From Sulfuricurvum sp. (GTDB taxonomy: Bacteria > Campylobacterota > Campylobacteria > Campylobacterales > Sulfurimonadaceae), in the NCBI GenBank assembly GCA_020721585.1, contig DYMK01000003.1, forward strand, positions 62,001 through 126,000: 64,000 nt of DNA, written 5' to 3'. Position 1 is the stretch's first letter. Every line of letters begins with the position of its first letter. The translations under genes and the position numbers were made by a program. A model generated the notes under the pieces. The model ran no database searches. It had not been told where the DNA came from and worked only from the letters and a program-made list of their open reading frames with translations. Shown in pieces: positions 1-9,425 of the stretch.

Positions 1-880
1 TATCCAGTAGAAGAGTGATCCCTTTTTGGTAACTTTTGGGGGAAATTTTAATGGCAAGGGAGGCGCGCTCTTTTTCGATAAAACTGGGAAGTTTGTACCC
101 CAATACCAAAGAAGAATCGACAAAACCATTCATTTTGATGGTCGTGTTAAACAAATACAACTCGGTCAAAAATTTACTTAACGTAGTGAGAAAATAGATC
201 TCATTAACCCCCGATTCGAGTAATTTTTCCAGATCAGTGAGGTAACTTTTCTTCTCAATAATATGGGTAATCAGGGTGTCTAATGTGATTTCATTGAGTC
301 CATACACGTGTTCGTCAATCTCTAAGGGGGTGATAGGTTTGTTGAGCAATGCCAATTTTGACAACTCATTGCACGCTAATCCAAGGTCATTGTTATGACA
401 CTCCAATAGATGAATCGCCGCTTGGGTACTCAAAGAAACGCCCAAACGCTCCCCTTCGTGGATAAGAATCGTCCTTGCTTCATTGGCAAAAGGGGTATAC
501 AGTCGCACCGATCCCGTATGTGCACCTTTAAACGCAGTGTCCACCCCTTTGACATCCTCCCCATAATAACAGTAGATAAAGGTGTTGTCAGGGTTTTTTC
601 CCACCAACGTGACCAATGTATCCAGCTCCGCTTTGGGAAGTTTTTTGTCGTGTTTGATAATCAAAAGATTTTGATCCCCAAACAGTGACCCCTGAGAGAG
701 ATGGGCTTTGGCAGTCGTAAAGTCATACTCATCATAGTACAGACTCAAAACCGATGCCCCCTCACTGTTGGCAAGCGCTCGCGCGTAACGGTCGATTAAA
801 AAATGGCTCTCCCCAAAAAGTGCCATCGCATGAGGAGCGGTTTTTTTTTGTAAATGGCGGTCTAGGTCTTGGCGGGTCAT
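1..880 (-). CDS. holA: DNA polymerase III subunit delta (HolA), C-terminus cut by window edge
   Basis: The minus strand reads as one open frame from an ATG at 880 to the left edge, starting MTRQDLDRHLQKKTAPHAMA and continuing with LFGESHFLIDRYARAL, SLYYDEYDFTTAKAHLSQGS and LFGDQNLLIIKHDKKLP. This matches the N-terminal layout of the clamp-loader delta subunit, which opens the beta clamp and loads it onto DNA. Later segments such as AAIHLLECHNNDLGLACNEL fit the helical lid and collar regions. About 293 residues are visible, and the stop codon lies outside the window. The gene is immediately downstream of the hepT stop (885), so the accessory block sits directly upstream of it. The family assignment is by recognition of the sequence; HolA is weakly conserved between phyla. 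Confidence 0.8.
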   Translation of the reverse strand, partial: MTRQDLDRHLQKKTAPHAMALFGESHFLIDRYARALANSEGASVLSLYYDEYDFTTAKAHLSQGSLFGDQNLLIIKHDKKLPKAELDTLVTLVGKNPDNTFIYCYYGEDVKGVDTAFKGAHTGSVRLYTPFANEARTILIHEGERLGVSLSTQAAIHLLECHNNDLGLACNELSKLALLNKPITPLEIDEHVYGLNEITLDTLITHIIEKKSYLTDLEKLLESGVNEIYFLTTLSKFLTELYLFNTTIKMNGFVDSSLVLGYKLPSFIEKERASLAIKISPKSYQKGITLLLD

Positions 881-884
881 TGAT

Positions 885-1286
885 TTACGGTTCCTGACTT
901 ATTTTTAAACAGTTGATTGATACATCGTTTCGCATCGTTTGAAGTACCAATAAAAGTTCAGAAATATTATTTTGGCAAATTCCATAAATCATTTCAGCAT
1001 CCAAATCAAAATAATGGTGACTGATAAAATCTCTAATTCCTTTAATTTTTTTCCATTCAATTGTTGGATAAAGTGGTAAAAGCGTGTGATTCGTAATCTT
1101 ATCAATATTTTTTAGACTTTCACCAATAGCGATTAGTTTCATACAAATACTATCGAGTTTTTCTTGCCCTGCTTTTGTATCCATAAAGTCATCAACACAC
1201 GTGGCGTATACGCATCGCTCTTGCACAATCTCAATTGATTCTATAATCTGGTCGAGTATTTCTATCACTAAAACTTTATCATACAT
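885..1286 (-). CDS. hepT: HepT-like HEPN toxin (DUF86) of a MntA/HepT pair
   Basis: A 133-residue, mostly helical protein. It carries RDFISHHY at residues 85-92, an exact RX4HXY motif (Arg85, His90, Tyr92), the catalytic signature of HEPN ribonuclease toxins of the HepT/DUF86 group. In characterised pairs the toxin cleaves RNA and is silenced when the MntA partner adds AMP to the tyrosine of this motif. The ATG at 1286 overlaps the mntA stop and has an AGAGAGG ribosome site, so translation is probably coupled to mntA. Base composition is more AT-rich than in holA, consistent with acquisition. I am confident of the family; activity is inferred. Confidence 0.85.
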   Translation of the reverse strand: MYDKVLVIEILDQIIESIEIVQERCVYATCVDDFMDTKAGQEKLDSICMKLIAIGESLKNIDKITNHTLLPLYPTIEWKKIKGIRDFISHHYFDLDAEMIYGICQNNISELLLVLQTMRNDVSINCLKISQEP

Positions 1287-1569
1287 AAATAGCCTCTCTT
1301 AAAATCCTATTTTTTAAAGAGAGATTCATTTTATCTCTCAGTCTGATAACATCAACTTTGGTATGAAATCTATTTTCTAATGTCTCTTTAAAATCATACA
1401 GAACAAAATAATCGCTCAGTTGTGTCTCAATAGCAATATCAACATCACTATCGTCTCGATTTTCCCCTCGGGCATACGAGCCAAAAAGTGCCATTTTAGA
1501 AATTTGATATTTATTTTTAAACTCATTTTTGTGCTGTTTTAGATAGTGTAATATTTCTTCTTTTATCAT
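1279..1569 (-). CDS. mntA: MntA-like nucleotidyltransferase antitoxin
   Basis: A 96-residue minimal nucleotidyltransferase. The motif GSYARGENRDDSDVD at residues 30-44 fits GSX10DXD exactly, with Asp42 and Asp44 as metal ligands. In known MntA/HepT systems the protein is the antitoxin: it AMPylates the toxin's HEPN tyrosine. I place the start at the ATG at 1569 (MIKEEILHYL) because it follows AAGAGG at a good distance; an upstream in-frame ATG at 1602 would add 11 residues without a comparable ribosome site. It overlaps hepT by 8 nt, typical of a toxin-antitoxin operon. Confidence 0.85.
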   Translation of the reverse strand: MIKEEILHYLKQHKNEFKNKYQISKMALFGSYARGENRDDSDVDIAIETQLSDYFVLYDFKETLENRFHTKVDVIRLRDKMNLSLKNRILREAIYV

Positions 1570-1657
1570 TAAATACCTCTTACTATAATGTAAGCAACTC
1601 AATTGCGTCCGCAGTGTGGACGTAATTGGAAGCTTTGTTTATTCAATAAATTTATTT

Positions 1658-4426
1658 TCATGCGAAAACTTCATTAGTAAGTGCTCTATTATTTAGCATT
1701 GCGAGGCTTATTTCGTTGCCGTCAATATTAACGACTTTATTGAACAAAATTCCAAAGATTTGCTTTTCACTTCTTCCATTTGCTTCAAGTGATTGTTTTT
1801 CATCCAAAAGTACTGCTTTGAATTTTGAAACTAAGTCATTTTGAGATGAGGGATATTTTTCTTCTCGATACGCACGATTAGTCTGTATATTTTTTAAGTA
1901 GGGATATTTAGATAAATCATAGTGTACATTGCACTCTTTACATTGATAGAAAGTTTCGGAAAGCTCTTCCATCCATTGACCACATTTATAGCAAAAATAT
2001 TCTGCTTTTTCTAAATGTCCTAATTTATTATCTATTTTATATCTTAAATCAAGATGAACATGTAGGTTATTGTTTAATAAATTATTTTTTCTTCGTTCAA
2101 ACATAGCGTGCGAACAACAGCTTCCACATGTATGGCAAATATATAATCCATTTGAACATTTTTGGGATTCCCTACTGTCTATAATGGCATTACATTGTCC
2201 ATTTAGACAATGATTTAAATAAATCACCTTCTCGTGCAATCCACATTGTTGATTAACACATGAAAATCTGGTAACAGAATAAGCGGCAACTGCAGCTTCA
2301 ACGGGATATAGTATATGTCCACACTCGGCACAATACATTCTTTCTAAAAGTTTTTGAAAACGATTTAAGATAGTAACAAATTTAATATATTCACCAATTG
2401 GAAAAGTTGCAAGCTTAGTTTTTTCTTCAAGTGATAATTCTAAAATATTTATGAAATCATAAAGAGTATATTCTTTCCACTGCTGTACACTGTGTAGATG
2501 AATATTGTTTTGATAACACTTACCTCCTGCACACCACCAAAATTTTCTAGGAGATATTAAATTTGCTTCTATCGTTTCAACACCAGAACAAAATTCAATA
2601 TCAGCAGGTTTACTTTTTATATCAAGATAAATCTCAACTAAATGGCTATTGTCTTGGAACTTATTTTCAGAGTTTATAAGAAATCTATGTGCTTTGGCAA
2701 AAGCCATAAGTTCGTCGCCATGTCTTAGTGGAACGCCCCAATATCTACCATCTGAGTTGTATCTTGAACCAGGAATCTTTCTAATTGCCTCTACAATGTC
2801 TCTAATGTAATCAAATACTACTTTAAAATAGTATCTTTCCTCACCATTAGAGGTAATAAATCTTTCTTTTGTTATCGCTCCATTCGTTTGGTCTGAAATT
2901 CTAAGGCGACCCATTCCTTCACATTTGTCAAAGTAATGGTCAATTTGAATTTTTCTTGATTTATGATTACCAATTGAAGTCAATACGGTCTTTATAAGCT
3001 CCTTTTCAGCTATGAACTTTCCATGATTTTGAAAACTATAGAGAATATTAGCAATAAGCAGTGTTGAAACATCAACAATCTGTTTATAATTATTGATAGC
3101 ATTGACAACTTTTTCACTAAGAAAAACACCCATATCTTCAGCAGTAAATTCCAATTTCAACAGCGAACGCAGATGAAAGAGTTTTTTCATGAATAAAACT
3201 TGATTTTCAGAAGAATAATTCAGCAAGCTATTGTGAATAACGTGAGTAAAATGTTTAAATTCAAAGTCACCTTCTAATATATTTTCTAAATCACATATTA
3301 TATTTTCAAGTAAAAGTTGTTCTTCGGAATGTGATAGAAGTAGCCATGTAATCTTATCAATTGTTGGGTGCAATTTTAGTTTTTCATATAAACGAAGAGT
3401 AATTTTTGGAATATTTTTTTCTATATCAACAAACTTTAGTTCTAATGTCTCAATATAGCCAGCTTCCCATGAATCGAATATAAAAATAGAATCATCACTT
3501 TTGGTTAACCTTATTGCTATTTCATGATTAACTATTGCTTCTATTGTTGATTGATTGTTCAATACTTTTAGAAGTCTGCTCGCTTCCGCAATAATACTTT
3601 TTGTTTCAATTTCTGAAATAATCTTTTTGACTTTCAGTACAGCATACTCAATTAATGAATCATTTGCCATTCCATAATTGATTAACTTATAAATCAATTC
3701 GGAATTATTTTCTTCTAATAGTACTTTATAAATATTTATCACATCTGGATGTGATATTAATTTTTTAAATAAAGTGATGTTGAATTTTAGAATATTCTCT
3801 TTAATTATCTCTAATGTCAAATCGTCAGTATTAAGAAAACCTTTTTCCCACAATTCAAATATAAAAAAATTATCATCAGGTGTTTCTTGTGCACGGATAG
3901 AAGCATTTTTTTGAATTAATTCATTCGCTATAAAGTCTTTATCAAAATATTTATACAGTTTTTCTATAAAATCAAAAAAATTATCATTAGTTACTTGATA
4001 AAGTTTATTTTCCAAAACAATATTAAAATGTGTAAAAGAAACTGGATTTTGTTTAAAGATTATATTCACTAATTTAGTGGATTTATTATTGGGTTTTATT
4101 GTAATTGCTAATTTCCCACGATGTTGGATTGTAAGCTCATATAAAAGTTTAAAATCCTCTATTGAATAATTGAAATAGCGACACTGCTTAGCTGTAATTT
4201 TTCCTCGTTCAAATATAACGTCAAAAACCAAAGGTAATGGATTGCTTGTAATGTCAATTGTGCTTTTATCTAACCAATTAGTTATATGAATAAAAACTTC
4301 ATTATATTTTTGTATGTCAATTGATTTATCTTGCTTGTTTTGAATCTCAATAGTCGAATCTATCGTTGATATTACGCCATAGCCTTTTTCTGTAGAATAC
4401 CATTGAAAGATACCTATTTGTTGCAT
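1658..4426 (-). CDS. Large unrecognised protein with N-terminal cold-shock-like domain, HARP-like segment and C-terminal zinc ribbons
   Basis: A 922-residue AT-rich protein of unknown function. The N-terminus (IGIFQWYSTEKGYGVI and EVFIHITNWLDK) resembles a cold-shock/OB nucleic-acid-binding fold. Two related helical units follow, each opening with IF(D/E)xWExG (near residues 190 and 315), which looks like an internal duplication. Around residues 535-590, RKIPGSRYNSDGRYWGVPL resembles the HARP module of SMARCAL1-type annealing helicases, although no helicase motor is present. The last 200 residues hold at least six CxxC-type cysteine pairs (for example CAECGH, CHTCGSCC, CYKCGQ and CKECNVHY), implying several zinc ribbons. 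The start follows AAGGAA. It sits beside a toxin-antitoxin pair between housekeeping genes. A nucleic-acid-binding defence or stress role is inference only. Confidence 0.6.
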   Translation of the reverse strand: MQQIGIFQWYSTEKGYGVISTIDSTIEIQNKQDKSIDIQKYNEVFIHITNWLDKSTIDITSNPLPLVFDVIFERGKITAKQCRYFNYSIEDFKLLYELTIQHRGKLAITIKPNNKSTKLVNIIFKQNPVSFTHFNIVLENKLYQVTNDNFFDFIEKLYKYFDKDFIANELIQKNASIRAQETPDDNFFIFELWEKGFLNTDDLTLEIIKENILKFNITLFKKLISHPDVINIYKVLLEENNSELIYKLINYGMANDSLIEYAVLKVKKIISEIETKSIIAEASRLLKVLNNQSTIEAIVNHEIAIRLTKSDDSIFIFDSWEAGYIETLELKFVDIEKNIPKITLRLYEKLKLHPTIDKITWLLLSHSEEQLLLENIICDLENILEGDFEFKHFTHVIHNSLLNYSSENQVLFMKKLFHLRSLLKLEFTAEDMGVFLSEKVVNAINNYKQIVDVSTLLIANILYSFQNHGKFIAEKELIKTVLTSIGNHKSRKIQIDHYFDKCEGMGRLRISDQTNGAITKERFITSNGEERYYFKVVFDYIRDIVEAIRKIPGSRYNSDGRYWGVPLRHGDELMAFAKAHRFLINSENKFQDNSHLVEIYLDIKSKPADIEFCSGVETIEANLISPRKFWWCAGGKCYQNNIHLHSVQQWKEYTLYDFINILELSLEEKTKLATFPIGEYIKFVTILNRFQKLLERMYCAECGHILYPVEAAVAAYSVTRFSCVNQQCGLHEKVIYLNHCLNGQCNAIIDSRESQKCSNGLYICHTCGSCCSHAMFERRKNNLLNNNLHVHLDLRYKIDNKLGHLEKAEYFCYKCGQWMEELSETFYQCKECNVHYDLSKYPYLKNIQTNRAYREEKYPSSQNDLVSKFKAVLLDEKQSLEANGRSEKQIFGILFNKVVNIDGNEISLAMLNNRALTNEVFA

Positions 4427-4697
4427 AATTTTATTCCTTATCTATCAGCATGTATATGTCTCCACAAAGAGACAACTGTATCAACAATAAAACACAAATT
4501 GTTTCTAGCTTGTGAAGAATAAAAAATTGCTTACATGACGCACCTTTTTTCTCAACATAGTGTCATTTTAGCTTAAGCGCAATTGGAAGTCAAACGCCAT
4601 CATGTCCTTTGTCGATTTTCCCCATCAACGATCCTGCAATCTTCGTAGTGGCTAAATCAATCATCACGCGAATGAATCGGGGTGACGAATAAAAAAA
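4427..4697. other. AT-rich intergenic spacer between ccsBA and the 922-residue gene
   Basis: This 271-bp spacer has no convincing gene. On the minus strand, in frame beyond the ccsBA stop, a short open stretch reads MIDLATTKIAGSLMGKIDKG and a few more residues, ending near 4593. It could be a gene remnant, but it is too short to assign. CGCAATTGGAAG near 4580 resembles the GTAATTGGAAG near 1623 on the other side of the 922-residue gene, so the two could be boundaries of one acquired block; this is weak evidence. Confidence 0.3.
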
Positions 4698-7600
4698 TTA
4701 TTCTATACGCCGTTTAGGATACGCCATAGCAATAAGGATCGCAATGATTGCATACGTCCATGGGACGAAATCGGGAACGGGAACAGGGTCGCCTTTGGCG
4801 TACGAGTGCATCCCTGCTAGATAATAATTGACCCCAAAATAGGTCATCAATACCGATGTAAACGCCAAAAGGGAAATGACACTAAATGCAAAGTCGGTAT
4901 ACAGCCCTTTGATCATACGCAAATGCACCACAACCGCATAGACCAAAATGGTCACCAATGCCCATGTCTCTTTGGGATCCCATCCCCAATAGCGTCCCCA
5001 ACTCTCATTTGCCCAAACGCCACCCAAGAAATTGCCCACGGTCAGAAGGACTAATCCGACCAAAAGGGTCATCTCATTGATCGCATTGAGTTCTTTGATT
5101 GAGAGGTTCAAACGCACGGCATTATGGGGATTTTTAAGGACAAAGAGGATCAAGCTAATCATCCCTAACAAAGCACTTAACCCCAAAAAGCCATAACTTG
5201 CCGTAATCATCGAGACGTGAATGCTCAACCAATACGACTGCAAGACAGGCACCAAATTGGTCACTTGCGGATCCATCCAATTAAGATGGGCAACAAACAA
5301 AATCAATCCCGCCATCATCCCCGTAGCTGCAAGGGTCATAAGTGATTTTCGGGCAAAAATAAATCCTGCCAGCATCGTCGCCCATCCGATGTAGATCATC
5401 GACTCATACCCATTCGACCATGGGGCGTGACCGGCAATGTACCATCGCATCAGCAATCCAAGGGTGTGTGCCAAGAATAATAGTCCCAACACACTCACAG
5501 CAACACGGTTCACTCCCAAAAAGCGGATGGAAGGGTTCAGAATTTTGGCAAACGAGATTATTAAGAGGCTCAAACCTACGGAAAAATACCATGGCAATAA
5601 TTTCTCAAAAATGTTGGTTTGATTGTACAAAATCTCCACGTCAATTTTATTCTTAGAGGGGTAAACACTCGCCCCAACAAAACGTTGATACTTCTCAATC
5701 AATCCTAATGCTTTATTCGCATTATCCCAATTACCACTTTTAAGGGCTTCATCAACCGCGGTAAAATAGTTGACCGCCATAAGACGCACCATCTCTGATT
5801 CTTTGGGAGGGAGGGTTTGTAACGCATCAATGGTCGCATCCCATTTGTGACGCGGATCATTGGGTTTGGGCCACATTTGGATCAACGATCCTGTATAGAC
5901 CATATATGCCACATTCACCCGTTCATCCACTTGCAAGAGGGCTTTGTCCAATTTATCGTGTTTGGCAGGGGCTTTTCGCGTTGCGGCATCGACCAACTCG
6001 GCTAATTTATACCCACTGTTATCTGAGGGAACATCAAAAAACTGGGAAAATGCTGCCATTTTGGTTTCGGGAGGGAGACCAATACGTTTGTTAATCTCAG
6101 GATTCCCCGTTTTTATGAGGGCAATTTCCCGCCACGCATCGGGGCGAAGCATCATCCCTAAGACAATTTGATTGGGTGAGAGACCCATAAAACGATCGCT
6201 ACGGTTAAGTTTTGCGACGATTTCATGCGCTAACGTATCCAGTGGTTTCATTCGACCGCTGGCATCTTGAATCACCAAATGACCAAATTGATCGGCATGG
6301 TCAGCATCAAAACTTTTGGCAACCGTAATAACGGGATTTTCCTCTGCATGAAGACCACTTCCCATCATGACCATGACCATCACTGCCAATGAGGCGACCA
6401 GTTTTCCCCCTTCGAGTTTTTTAAGCTTGTGACTGAGTTGGGCAAAACGACCATTTTTAACCACTAAACTCCCAAATAATCCCACTGCAAGCAAAAGATA
6501 GCCGATATACGTAATAATCGTCCCCGGATCTTTGTTGACCGATAGGACTGTCCCGTGTTCATCTTGATCGTAGGAAGATTGGAAAAAGCGAAATCCCTCA
6601 TAATCCAAGACATGGTTCATATAGATACGAAAGGGGAAGATCATATTCGATCCTTTATCGATCAAGGTCACCTCACTGGCATACGATGCAGGAGACATGG
6701 AACCGGGATAACGCTCCAACTGAAAATCGTTCAGGGCAAGGGCAAACGGCAATTTTCGCTCGATGGATCCATAGGTCACTTCTACTGACATATCCCCTAA
6801 AACTACAACACTTTTTTCACCCACAACGCTCGGTGAGCCTAATACCACCACCTTGGCGTGATTTTGTCCAAAGGTTACCTCAAAGGTTAGGGCATCATCC
6901 CCTTTTGCCATCGGTGCTTTAGTGGATTGAGAGACCAACTTCATCGATGCGTTGGGTAAAAATGCCCGTAAAACAAAACTCGTTTGGTCACTTTGGAAAA
7001 GTGTCCGTGCAGCAAGAGGCGTTTTTCCCGCAGCGACACTGGAGGATTCACGCGTATCCATACTCAACGTTTTGAGTTCCATAGGGGTATCCATCACCAA
7101 ATGATCCCCCTCCACACTCAAGGCAATCACGGGTTTTTGAAACGTTTTATGGGAACCAAAATCGATCACGACATCATTGGCTTCATAAAAATCCCCCGCT
7201 TTGAGGCTCACTGACTCTCCACCCCCGCCAGCGGTAATCATCATGTTTGCCACGGGAATCCCTTTGGGATCGGCAACGGCTTCATAATGGGCGTTGGGGA
7301 GATAGCTTTCAAGGGAAACTGTGACATTTTCCCCCGTAGTAGTACGTAAAGTTTTATCAAAATGGTTTTGGGAGCGTTTGGAAAGATACAACGGTTCTTG
7401 GAAGGTGGTACTTTTGTCCCCATGATGAACCACAAAACTCACATACGGTTCGGCACTGATCAAAAGATTACTGGTCTCCCCCTCACGGATGTGCATCGTC
7501 CCCTCATAGCCAAAATAACGGGTTACCCCTGCTCCGACCAAAATAATTAAAAAGGCGAGGTGAAACATAAAAACTGCCCATTTCTCTTTTCGCGCCATAT

Positions 7601-7805
7601 TGAATCGAAGAATATTCAAAAAGAGGTTCAACGCTAATAAGGCTAAAAGAAGCTCAAACCAACGGGCATTATAGATGTCAGCTTTGGCACTCATCGTACC
7701 ATAATCATTTTCAACAAACGTCGCATACCCAATGGTAATGGCAAACGTCAATAAAAGGGTTGCCATGGTTTTCATGGAGCTTAATAACGTGTAAAGTGTA
7801 TTCAT
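4698..7805 (-). CDS. ccsBA: Cytochrome c synthase CcsBA (fused ResB/ResC, system II)
   Basis: A 1035-residue membrane protein that exports haem and attaches it to apocytochromes c in the periplasm. The N-terminal ResB-like half has several membrane segments (for example ATLLLTFAITIGYATF), a long periplasmic domain and a segment near 450-470. The C-terminal CcsA half carries the haem-handling WWD motif as WGRYWGWDPKETWALVT and a final membrane helix. The single-chain fusion is typical of Campylobacterota and close to the family's usual length. I prefer the ATG at 7805 (MNTLYTLLSSMK), which has an AGG-type ribosome site; an in-frame ATG 10 codons upstream is less likely. Its presence implies c-type cytochrome respiration, consistent with the haem-binding sensor at 30-32 kb. 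Confidence 0.95.
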   Translation of the reverse strand: MNTLYTLLSSMKTMATLLLTFAITIGYATFVENDYGTMSAKADIYNARWFELLLALLALNLFLNILRFNMARKEKWAVFMFHLAFLIILVGAGVTRYFGYEGTMHIREGETSNLLISAEPYVSFVVHHGDKSTTFQEPLYLSKRSQNHFDKTLRTTTGENVTVSLESYLPNAHYEAVADPKGIPVANMMITAGGGGESVSLKAGDFYEANDVVIDFGSHKTFQKPVIALSVEGDHLVMDTPMELKTLSMDTRESSSVAAGKTPLAARTLFQSDQTSFVLRAFLPNASMKLVSQSTKAPMAKGDDALTFEVTFGQNHAKVVVLGSPSVVGEKSVVVLGDMSVEVTYGSIERKLPFALALNDFQLERYPGSMSPASYASEVTLIDKGSNMIFPFRIYMNHVLDYEGFRFFQSSYDQDEHGTVLSVNKDPGTIITYIGYLLLAVGLFGSLVVKNGRFAQLSHKLKKLEGGKLVASLAVMVMVMMGSGLHAEENPVITVAKSFDADHADQFGHLVIQDASGRMKPLDTLAHEIVAKLNRSDRFMGLSPNQIVLGMMLRPDAWREIALIKTGNPEINKRIGLPPETKMAAFSQFFDVPSDNSGYKLAELVDAATRKAPAKHDKLDKALLQVDERVNVAYMVYTGSLIQMWPKPNDPRHKWDATIDALQTLPPKESEMVRLMAVNYFTAVDEALKSGNWDNANKALGLIEKYQRFVGASVYPSKNKIDVEILYNQTNIFEKLLPWYFSVGLSLLIISFAKILNPSIRFLGVNRVAVSVLGLLFLAHTLGLLMRWYIAGHAPWSNGYESMIYIGWATMLAGFIFARKSLMTLAATGMMAGLILFVAHLNWMDPQVTNLVPVLQSYWLSIHVSMITASYGFLGLSALLGMISLILFVLKNPHNAVRLNLSIKELNAINEMTLLVGLVLLTVGNFLGGVWANESWGRYWGWDPKETWALVTILVYAVVVHLRMIKGLYTDFAFSVISLLAFTSVLMTYFGVNYYLAGMHSYAKGDPVPVPDFVPWTYAIIAILIAMAYPKRRIE

Positions 7806-7880
7806 TTCAAACCTAATACGATAAGATGGGTGCAATTGTAATCACACTTAGGTAAATGTAGGTTAATCCCAAAGGGGTAA

Positions 7881-9233
7881 TCAAATACCCTCAAGGATCA
7901 TCGCCTCAGAGAGGCGTTTAAACGCAGCGATATTGGCTCCATCGACAAAATTGCGCTCTTTGCCATGCTCTTTGGCAGTTTGGGAAATTTGTTTGTAGAT
8001 GTGACACATAATATCATTGAGTTTTCGATCCAGTTTTTTGATGTCCCACCGTTCCATCGAAGCGTTTTGGGACATTTCAAACTCACTGACCGCAACGCCC
8101 CCCGCATTGGAGGCTTTTCCCGGAGCGAAAAGAACCCCATTGCGTTGAAACAACTCAATGGCTTGGGGCATGGTGGGCATATTTGCCCCCTCTACCACCG
8201 CTTTGACACCATTGTTAAGCAATATTGTCGCATCCTCAAGACTCAGCTCATTTTGGGTCGCACAGGGAAAAGCGGCATAACAAGGGTGTGTCCATACGCT
8301 GTGACCGTGAGGAGGATATGCCTCTTTTTTGGTATACACTGACCCTTGACGCGTGGGGGTATACTGTTCCAGTGATAATCGTCGTCCCTCCCCCTTGAGG
8401 GTTTTGAGAAGGGGTAAATCAATTCCCTTAGGGTCATAAAGTGAGCCTTCACTGTCACTGCACGTGATCACTTTTGCCCCCAATTGTTGGAGTTTTTCAA
8501 TGGTATGAATCGCTACATTTCCCGCACCGCTCACGCAACACACTTTCCCCCACAACGAATCCCCCAGCTCCGCTTTGAGCATCTCTGCGGCAAAATAAGC
8601 AACCCCATACCCCGTCGCTTCAGGACGCAAAAGCGAGCCTCCAAATGCGTAAGGTTTTCCACTCAAAACACCATCATAGTTGTGGCTAATGCGTTTGTAT
8701 TCTCCAAACAAAAACCCTATTTCACGACTCCCTACTCCAATATCTCCTGCGGGGACATCGACACGCGCCCCGATGTATTGGTGCAACTCACGCATAAAGG
8801 CGTGGCAAAATTTCATGATTTCAAAATCACTTTTCCCTTTGGGATCAAAATCCGATCCCCCTTTTGCCCCTCCGATGGGAAGTCCTGTCAACGAATTTTT
8901 GAAAATTTGTTCAAACGCCAAAAATTTCAATACCCCAGAATCAACACTGGGATGGAAACGCAATCCCCCCTTGTACGGTCCCAAAGCGTTGTTAAACTGA
9001 ACACGGTAGCCATTGTTAATATGGACTTTATTGTTATCATCCACCCATTGCACTTTAAAACGGATTTCCCGATCGGGGACAATGAGACGTTCTAAAATCG
9101 CATAGGTCTCATACCGCTTATCGCTTTGCAATACAGGTTCTAAGGATCGGACGACCTCACTGACCGCTTGGATAAAGGTTCCATCCATGGCACAATTGGT
9201 GCGTTCCAAATGGGCTAAAAAATTTTCAACCAT
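7881..9233 (-). CDS. gdhA: NADP-type glutamate dehydrogenase
   Basis: A 450-residue hexameric-type glutamate dehydrogenase, making glutamate from 2-oxoglutarate and ammonium, or the reverse. The substrate-binding region YKGGLRFHPSVDSGVLKFL, the lysine motif LPIGGAKGGSDFDPKGKS, and DVPAGDIGVGSREIG are all intact, as is the nucleotide-binding segment VCCVSGAGNVAIHTIEKL. Length matches the bacterial NADP(H) class. A TATAAT box on the minus strand (9315-9310) lies upstream, and the start follows AAGGAAA. The gene is monocistronic, with a palindromic repeat in the gap before it. Confidence 0.96.
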   Translation of the reverse strand: MVENFLAHLERTNCAMDGTFIQAVSEVVRSLEPVLQSDKRYETYAILERLIVPDREIRFKVQWVDDNNKVHINNGYRVQFNNALGPYKGGLRFHPSVDSGVLKFLAFEQIFKNSLTGLPIGGAKGGSDFDPKGKSDFEIMKFCHAFMRELHQYIGARVDVPAGDIGVGSREIGFLFGEYKRISHNYDGVLSGKPYAFGGSLLRPEATGYGVAYFAAEMLKAELGDSLWGKVCCVSGAGNVAIHTIEKLQQLGAKVITCSDSEGSLYDPKGIDLPLLKTLKGEGRRLSLEQYTPTRQGSVYTKKEAYPPHGHSVWTHPCYAAFPCATQNELSLEDATILLNNGVKAVVEGANMPTMPQAIELFQRNGVLFAPGKASNAGGVAVSEFEMSQNASMERWDIKKLDRKLNDIMCHIYKQISQTAKEHGKERNFVDGANIAAFKRLSEAMILEGI

Positions 9234-9309
9234 GGTCTATTGCTTTCCTTACTATTTTGATGTTACGCAGTGCGTTATTTTTTGGTTTGAATTGCATAAA
9301 AATCTTAAA

Positions 9310-9315
9310 ATTATA
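9310..9315 (-). promoter_or_regulatory. Predicted -10 box for gdhA
   Basis: On the minus strand the hexamer reads TATAAT, about 77 nt upstream of the gdhA ATG, in an AT-rich context. No clear -35 is visible, which is common for epsilonproteobacterial housekeeping promoters. Confidence 0.5.
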
Positions 9316-9333
9316 CTCAATATCACAAACGTC

Positions 9334-9392
9334 CCTCACTCCCGCGAAGGCGGGAGTCTAGCTGGATTCCCGCCTTCGCGGGAATGACGAAA
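9334..9392. repeat. Composite palindromic repeat, inverted copy of the 27.85-kb element
   Basis: Two back-to-back hairpins: ACTCCCGCGAAGGCGGGAGT, then a short TCTAGCTGG linker, then ATTCCCGCCTTCGCGGGAAT. The core matches ATTCCC-N8-GGGAAT, the pattern called dRS3 in Neisseria. The whole unit is nearly the reverse complement of the element at 27854-27915 and its copy near 28584-28645. It lies between gdhA and the helicase gene, both read leftward, so it could also end transcription or protect a 3' end. Confidence 0.85.
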
Positions 9393-9425
9393 CTCAAATA
9401 CGACTTACAAAATCTGCAACATCAG

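Noticed and set aside
8484-9095. Long open frame antisense to gdhA
   Set aside because: It is a mirror of a highly conserved enzyme, with no recognisable domain and no start signal.
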